A stretch of 9,084 nt of DNA from an uncultured Lachnospiraceae bacterium (GTDB lineage Bacteria; Bacillota; Clostridia; Lachnospirales; Lachnospiraceae), in contig CAJUGG010000096.1 in NCBI GenBank assembly GCA_910585995.1, forward strand, positions 1 through 9,084. The letters run 5' to 3'. This document shows, one piece after another, positions 5,492-9,084 of the stretch (position 1 is its first letter; every line of letters begins with the position of its first letter). The notes beneath the pieces are model-generated. The model ran no database searches and was not told the origin of the DNA. It saw nothing but the letters and a program-made list of their open reading frames with translations. A program made the position numbers and the translations under genes.

Positions 5492-6520
5492 TTACCTGGT
5501 CATAGCTGTTGTCAAAGCGATGGTTAATAAAAAAAGCACCAGCACTGCAAAGACCGCCTGAAAGAGCAGCTTTACCCCAGTCCCCATACCTGTTAAACAT
5601 GCAGTAATCCGCTCATCTGACACAGGCTGCAGCACTGCCGCCAACACATAGTAGGCAACCATAATCACGAAAAGCTTGGCCAGAGGAATCGCACACACAA
5701 AGATCAGAATCACCAGTGCCGCTGCCCCGATACCATTTTTGATCAGCATAGCCGAACCGATCACCATATCCGTCACGGAACCGCTGATATCTCCCACACC
5801 TGGCACCATATCCAGCCCTCGGCTCACCGCAGTCGCCCGAAAAGAATCTGCAGCAGGCGTGATGATTCCCTGGATCATATGAAATCCCATCACAAGCGCC
5901 AGGGATGCCTTAAGACTCCATCCCACAATCAGCTCCGTCAGCTCCGCAAACCGGGTCAGACGAGACTCTTTGGACAGGTTATTGGCAAGCACCAACAGTA
6001 CATAGATCTCGATGCAGGGCAGGATAAAGACTTCCATAAACCAGCGTATCGCCGAGATCAACAAGAGAATAAATTCATAGTAGACACCTGCAGAGGACAA
6101 ATAAGAAGTCATGGTCATAGCCAGGATATAGGCTGGCGCCAATACTGTCATAAAAGCCCGCATATTCCGGGTTACATCTTTGGCGATCTCCAAACTGCTC
6201 TGAAAAGAAGTGATCAGGATCAAAAACAGAATCATATAGATCATACAAAAACTGATCTGAGAGACACTTCGATTATGAAAGACATCGGAAAAATGAAGGA
6301 GTACTGCGGCTGCTATCGCCAAGATCAAGATATGCATCCACATCTGTTTCTGGTTAAATAACTCTTTCACAAACACATCCCAGAAAATCTTTCCCAGATT
6401 CGCAAGAAAAGACAGATCTTCTCCTTTGGCTCCCTGCTCCACCATCTGTCCAAAATCCATCCCATTTCCCAAGATCTCATCCAATACCCGCTGAATATCG
6501 CTAAAATCAATCTCTTCCAT
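5492..6520 (-). CDS. spoIIIAE: Stage III sporulation protein AE (342 aa)
   Basis: Polytopic membrane protein of the SpoIIIA complex. It shows an amphipathic N-terminus (1-58) followed by hydrophobic segments at about 61-79, 90-108, 122-140, 147-180, 200-220, 262-297 and 320-340. Family-typical stretches include APAYILAMTMTSYLSSAG (128-145) and the motif with SRGLDMVPGVGDISGSVTD (233-251), which lies before a long hydrophobic region. The start has GGAGG 9 bases upstream, inside the end of spoIIIAD, and only five bases separate the two genes. Bacillus SpoIIIAE is about 400 residues with an N-terminal signal sequence; none is visible here, and there is no room upstream for one. Confidence 0.94.
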   Translation of the reverse strand: MEEIDFSDIQRVLDEILGNGMDFGQMVEQGAKGEDLSFLANLGKIFWDVFVKELFNQKQMWMHILILAIAAAVLLHFSDVFHNRSVSQISFCMIYMILFLILITSFQSSLEIAKDVTRNMRAFMTVLAPAYILAMTMTSYLSSAGVYYEFILLLISAIRWFMEVFILPCIEIYVLLVLANNLSKESRLTRFAELTELIVGWSLKASLALVMGFHMIQGIITPAADSFRATAVSRGLDMVPGVGDISGSVTDMVIGSAMLIKNGIGAAALVILIFVCAIPLAKLFVIMVAYYVLAAVLQPVSDERITACLTGMGTGVKLLFQAVFAVLVLFLLTIALTTAMTR

Positions 6521-6525
6521 AAGAT

Positions 6526-6909
6526 TCAGCCTCCCAGAAATGCCTGAATGGTATGTAAAAGTGCTGTCAGGATGGGGATGCTCACAGTCAGCACAGACAG
6601 TTTTCCAAAGATCTGGATCTGTCCGGCTACAGTCTGATAACCGGCATCTTTACACAGATCCGAGGCAAACTCCGCGATATAGGTGATCCCTATGATCTTC
6701 ATCAAGGTCTGGATATAGCCTACCTCCAAAGGCAGACAATTCTGGATCTCCAATAGTCCGTCAATAATCACTTGCAGCCTGTCTGCTACACTGGCAAAGA
6801 TCAAAAGGCTGATTCCCAGACACAGATATACGGCATACTCTGATTTCAGAGATTTTAACTGGAGCGCCATCAGCACCCCCACAATCCCAAGCATGGCCAC
6901 CCGCACCAT
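6526..6909 (-). CDS. spoIIIAD: Stage III sporulation protein AD (127 aa)
   Basis: Small membrane protein of the SpoIIIA complex. Hydrophobic segments at about 4-16, 26-44, 70-85 and 100-122 fit the family, as does the conserved run MKIIGITYIAEFASDLCKDAG (70-90) near the middle. Length is close to Bacillus (about 133). AGGAGGG lies 7 bases upstream of the ATG. Unlike the other genes of the cluster it is separated from its upstream neighbour by 129 bases, which hold a palindromic repeat; translation therefore starts independently. Confidence 0.95.
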   Translation of the reverse strand: MVRVAMLGIVGVLMALQLKSLKSEYAVYLCLGISLLIFASVADRLQVIIDGLLEIQNCLPLEVGYIQTLMKIIGITYIAEFASDLCKDAGYQTVAGQIQIFGKLSVLTVSIPILTALLHTIQAFLGG

Positions 6910-6927
6910 ATAATATCCCTCCTATTT

Positions 6928-7030
6928 AAGTTCCGCATCTGTCCTCTCTTCGCCCCGGCATCTGGAAGAATTTTCCCTCACTTCCTTCCGTAAAATCTTT
7001 CCGGGCTGCTTTCGGACAGATACTGCCTGC
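6928..7030 (-). repeat. Diverged palindromic repeat between spoIIIAC and spoIIIAD
   Basis: It resembles the feo-leader repeat in length, order and orientation. Both start AAGTTCCGCA on the plus strand and contain GAATTTTC...TTCCG followed by TAAAATC. It keeps the nested inverted-repeat layout with different arm bases: ATCTGTCC (6937-6944) faces GGACAGAT (7014-7021), GCC..CGG faces CCGGGC (7001-7006), and GGAAGAATTTT faces AAAATCTTTCC. The internal ATG of the feo copies is ACG here. The changed arms with kept pairing suggest a structured element family rather than simple decay. Confidence 0.8.
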
Positions 7031-7038
7031 TAATCTAC

Positions 7039-7233
7039 TTACAACATAAACAACCCCTGCATCGTCTCAAACAGCTCATATACATAGGGTAAGATCCAGA
7101 ACAGCACCAGCAACAGTCCTGCCAGACTGGTCAAAAATGCCTGTTCTTCCCGGCCGCTGTGCTTTAAGACCTGCGAAAGCACCGAGACCAATATTCCAAC
7201 TGCTGCAATCTTAAATAATAATGCTTCACTCAT
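7039..7233 (-). CDS. spoIIIAC: Stage III sporulation protein AC (64 aa)
   Basis: Very small membrane protein of the SpoIIIA complex with two helices (about 6-23 and 33-50). The first, LLFKIAAVGILVSVLSQVL, followed by GREEQA, matches the family pattern of FKIAxxGI...VLxxxGK.E.A. Length fits the usual 65-68 residues. It begins 19 bases after the spoIIIAB stop. The ribosome binding site is weak (AAGGA about 11 bases upstream). Confidence 0.94.
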   Translation of the reverse strand: MSEALLFKIAAVGILVSVLSQVLKHSGREEQAFLTSLAGLLLVLFWILPYVYELFETMQGLFML

Positions 7234-7252
7234 ACCACCACATTCCTTTTTC

Positions 7253-7771
7253 TCAGAATACCAATACCGTTAAAGCTGCCCCCACCAATATTCCCATATA
7301 TTGATACAGTTTTTTATGGCTTTTCGACATCTCCTGCGCACGCAGAGAAGACTGTTTTAGCTGTTCCAGATAATAATCCAGTGCATTGACCTGCATATCC
7401 ACATCCAGATATCCCAGCATACTGCCCAGTTTTTCCAGATCCTTCTGCTCCTGCCTGTCAATATGCAGAGCAGGCAGACAACTCTTTAGATTTCTCTTCC
7501 AGATCTCCTCCGCGGTCTGCCCGTTCCGCTCCTGTAGCTCCTTTGCCGTCTTTGTCAAAAAATCTGCAAAAAGAACCGGAGCCTTCCCGGACAGATGCCA
7601 AAAAGCTTCCGGAAGCGGCTGATGCATATATCGAATCTCTCCCCGAAGCAGTAAAAGAAGCTGCTGGATCTGCTGAAGCTCTGCCATCCGAAGTTCCAGT
7701 TCCTGTGCATACAAAAATCCAATCCCCGTACTACCTGCCAGGATACACAGGATTCCCAGTGCTTTTAGCAT
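7253..7771 (-). CDS. spoIIIAB: Stage III sporulation protein AB (172 aa)
   Basis: Single-chain component of the SpoIIIA export apparatus, structurally related to GspF-like secretion platform proteins. It has an N-terminal hydrophobic segment (about 3-21), a long helical body (22-150) with the typical LQQLLLLLRGEIRYMHQPLPEAF-like region and LGYLDVDMQVNALDYYLEQL near 119-138, and a C-terminal membrane segment (about 157-172). Length equals the Bacillus protein (about 171). The ATG lies inside the last codons of spoIIIAA (7-base overlap) with GGGAGG upstream, so the two are translationally coupled. Confidence 0.95.
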   Translation of the reverse strand: MLKALGILCILAGSTGIGFLYAQELELRMAELQQIQQLLLLLRGEIRYMHQPLPEAFWHLSGKAPVLFADFLTKTAKELQERNGQTAEEIWKRNLKSCLPALHIDRQEQKDLEKLGSMLGYLDVDMQVNALDYYLEQLKQSSLRAQEMSKSHKKLYQYMGILVGAALTVLVF

Positions 7772-8670
7772 AATCTTCCTCCCTTATGATCCCAGATCTC
7801 TAAAAACCGCTCAGACCTGTCTCTTGTCTTTATTATCACATAACGCTCAAAGATCCCGGCGTCTACAATCTGCTGCAATATCGGCTTTTTTTGCAGCTCT
7901 TCCAGAGAAGCTCCATGAACCGTCGCCAAGATTGCGCATCCGCAGTGTACGGCAGTAAGCAGTGCCTCCAGATCTTCTCTTCCTCCAATCTCATCCACTG
8001 CCACCACTTCAGGCGCCATGGAACGGATCAGCATCATAATCCCCTCCACCTTCGGGCACCCATCCAAAACATCTGTTCTATTCCCCACATCATTGCCAGA
8101 GACTCCGCGAAAACTCCCCGCAATCTCCGAGCGTTCATCCACCACACCCACCGTCCGTCCCGGATGTCCATTCCATCCATCAGAGATCTGCCGGATACTG
8201 TCCCGAAGAAGCGTTGTCTTCCCGCCCCCAGGCGCCGATATAAGCAGCGAAGAACACAGCCGTTCTCCCTCCCACAGATAAAGAAGCAACGGATCTGCAC
8301 AGCCTTTTACCTCATGTGCAAACCTAAGATTCAAAGAAGAGATCTCCGTCATAGTCTTGATCTTGCCCGCTTCCAATATCGTCCTCCCTGCAAGTCCCAC
8401 TCGGTGCCCGCCGGGAAGCGTCAGAAACCCTTTCCGTATCTCCTCCTCATACGCATAGAGAGAATAATTTCCCAGATACGCCAGGATCTCCGTTACCTGT
8501 GCCCCCTGCAAGATCTCCTCAGACACATACTCCCGTCTTCCATCTGTCACAATGACAGGCCTCTGGCTCCGTATCCGCACTTCCTGAATGGATGATATAT
8601 CCACTTCCATCCGCTTCAGCACCTTTTGCAGCACAGGTGGAAAGATCCCCATCAATTCCTCACACCTCAT
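7765..8670 (-). CDS. spoIIIAA: Stage III sporulation protein AA, ATPase (301 aa)
   Basis: Cytoplasmic mother-cell ATPase of the type II/IV secretion ATPase kind, thought to power the SpoIIIA complex. Counting from the ATG at 8670: Walker A SAPGGGKTT (145-153, Lys151), a region GVVDERSEIAGSF (175-187), Walker B VVAVDEIG (222-229, Asp226/Glu227), and ATVHG (249-253) with the conserved His. The N-terminal part carries LPGGHRVGLAGR (85-96), typical of the family. I chose this ATG because AGGGAG lies 9 bases upstream, the length matches Bacillus (about 307), and a sigma-E-like promoter would start transcription just before it. An in-frame TTG at 8709 adds 13 residues but has no properly placed ribosome binding site. 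Confidence 0.96.
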   Translation of the reverse strand: MRCEELMGIFPPVLQKVLKRMEVDISSIQEVRIRSQRPVIVTDGRREYVSEEILQGAQVTEILAYLGNYSLYAYEEEIRKGFLTLPGGHRVGLAGRTILEAGKIKTMTEISSLNLRFAHEVKGCADPLLLYLWEGERLCSSLLISAPGGGKTTLLRDSIRQISDGWNGHPGRTVGVVDERSEIAGSFRGVSGNDVGNRTDVLDGCPKVEGIMMLIRSMAPEVVAVDEIGGREDLEALLTAVHCGCAILATVHGASLEELQKKPILQQIVDAGIFERYVIIKTRDRSERFLEIWDHKGGRLC

Positions 8671-8690
8671 GTTGTCCCACTCCCTATCAC

Positions 8691-8718
8691 AATATATGAG
8701 CACAGACAAGTTTTATGC
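8691..8718 (-). promoter_or_regulatory. Candidate sigma-E promoter of the spoIIIA operon
   Basis: On the minus strand GCATAAA (8718-8712) and CATATATT (8698-8691) are separated by 13 bases. The -10 differs at one position from the sigma-E pattern CATACAHT, and the -35 keeps the central ATA. The spoIIIA operon is known to be sigma-E dependent in Bacillus. Transcription would start around 8684-8685, giving a leader of only about 15 bases that still contains AGGGAG. The overlap with the alternative TTG start supports the downstream ATG. Confidence 0.5.
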
Positions 8719-8824
8719 GCACCAATTTTCCCTCCCTTGTCAATGCTTCCTGGTCTTTTTTTCGTGTTGTATAATAGAAGCCGAGGAACAGTTCAGATTT
8801 TCGTAAAATCATAAATTCTGAAAT

Positions 8825-9084
8825 CTATATTGATAAGACAGGAATCCTTCCTATTAAAAAATATGGCACACATTCGGCATTGAATATGTTTGACGAATTT
8901 CCCATGTTATTATTTTCATTATCAATTTCAAAATAGCCTCCGCTTGATTGGATAATTTCACCATTAGTAATTTTTGTAGTCAAATTTCCAGTTGAATCAT
9001 AAACGGAAATTTCAATTGGAAAATGAGTTGTATTAGAATCATTCAGTGAATGCTCATGTACGGTAAAGAAGCAAGCAACCGAAA
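8825..9084 (-). CDS. C-terminal part of an unrecognised protein, running off the right edge
   Basis: An open frame of 85 codons enters from beyond 9084 (first full codon at 9082-9080) and ends with TAG at 8827-8825. It has no start inside the window. The residues include FTVHEHSLNDS, ISVYDSTGNLTTKITNG and GGYFEIDNENNNMG, a mix of alternating hydrophobic/polar strands and Asn/Ser/Thr-rich turns that suggests a beta-rich, possibly extracellular domain. I recognise no family. G+C is about 32% (82 of 260), well below the roughly 50% in spoIIIAA, with matching AT-rich codons, so it may be acquired. The upstream part is needed to name it. The frame being open over the whole stretch in such AT-rich DNA argues that it is coding. 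Confidence 0.6.
   Translation of the reverse strand, partial: SVACFFTVHEHSLNDSNTTHFPIEISVYDSTGNLTTKITNGEIIQSSGGYFEIDNENNNMGNSSNIFNAECVPYFLIGRIPVLSI

Noticed and set aside
7891..8595. 234-codon plus-strand frame opposite spoIIIAA
   Set aside because: Antisense of a clear ATPase gene; rich in Arg, His, Ser and Pro with no motif.
8737..8775. TTGTCA and TATAAT on the plus strand as a rightward promoter
   Set aside because: The spacer is 27 bases, and the DNA to the right holds a gene on the opposite strand, with no rightward gene visible.
8790..8825. Inverted repeats (TTCAGA/TCTGAA and GATTTT/AAAATC) after the right-edge gene as a terminator
   Set aside because: The stems are short and A/T-rich, and no T-run follows on the minus strand, so termination cannot be claimed.

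Overview
The window looks like a chromosomal segment of a spore-forming, Gram-positive anaerobe, most likely a member of the Lachnospiraceae (Clostridia). The evidence is a complete spoIIIAA-AH sporulation cluster, a feoA-feoB-(FeoB-associated Cys-rich peptide) iron operon of clostridial type, a tRNA gene without an encoded CCA, and strong AGGAGG-type ribosome binding sites. I cannot fix the genus. All convincing genes lie on the minus strand, so the window reads biologically from right to left.

Right edge (8825-9084): the C-terminal 85 codons of an unrecognised gene that enters from outside the window. It has no start inside the window and is about 32% G+C by hand count, against roughly 50% next door, so it is probably acquired DNA. 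Then comes spoIIIA (4047-8670): AA, AB, AC, AD, AE, AF, AG, AH. It encodes the mother-cell half of the SpoIIIA-SpoIIQ feeding-tube/secretion complex: the AA ATPase, the AB-AF membrane platform, and the AG/AH ring-forming proteins. Genes overlap or nearly touch except AC-AD, where a palindromic repeat sits. A candidate sigma-E promoter lies just before spoIIIAA. SpoIIIAF and SpoIIIAE are short compared with Bacillus.

Between spoIIIAH and the iron operon is a 252-bp near-perfect palindrome (3782-4033). Next is a well-formed promoter whose start region is covered by a Fur-box-like site (3674-3722). It is followed by two almost identical 103-bp tandem repeats (3465-3670), each an imperfect hairpin with a buried ribosome binding site and ATG. 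After these come feoA, feoB, a FeoB-associated Cys-rich peptide and an unknown membrane protein, ending at a likely terminator (495-534). FeoA/FeoB import ferrous iron under iron limitation.

Left end: an 82-residue protein of unknown function with its own promoter, then tRNA-Ser(CGA) with its own promoter and terminator.

The most unusual content is the repeat DNA: the long palindrome, the tandem hairpin repeats in the feo leader, and a diverged relative of the same repeat inside the spoIIIA operon. Both repeat sites end immediately upstream of the ribosome binding site of the next gene.
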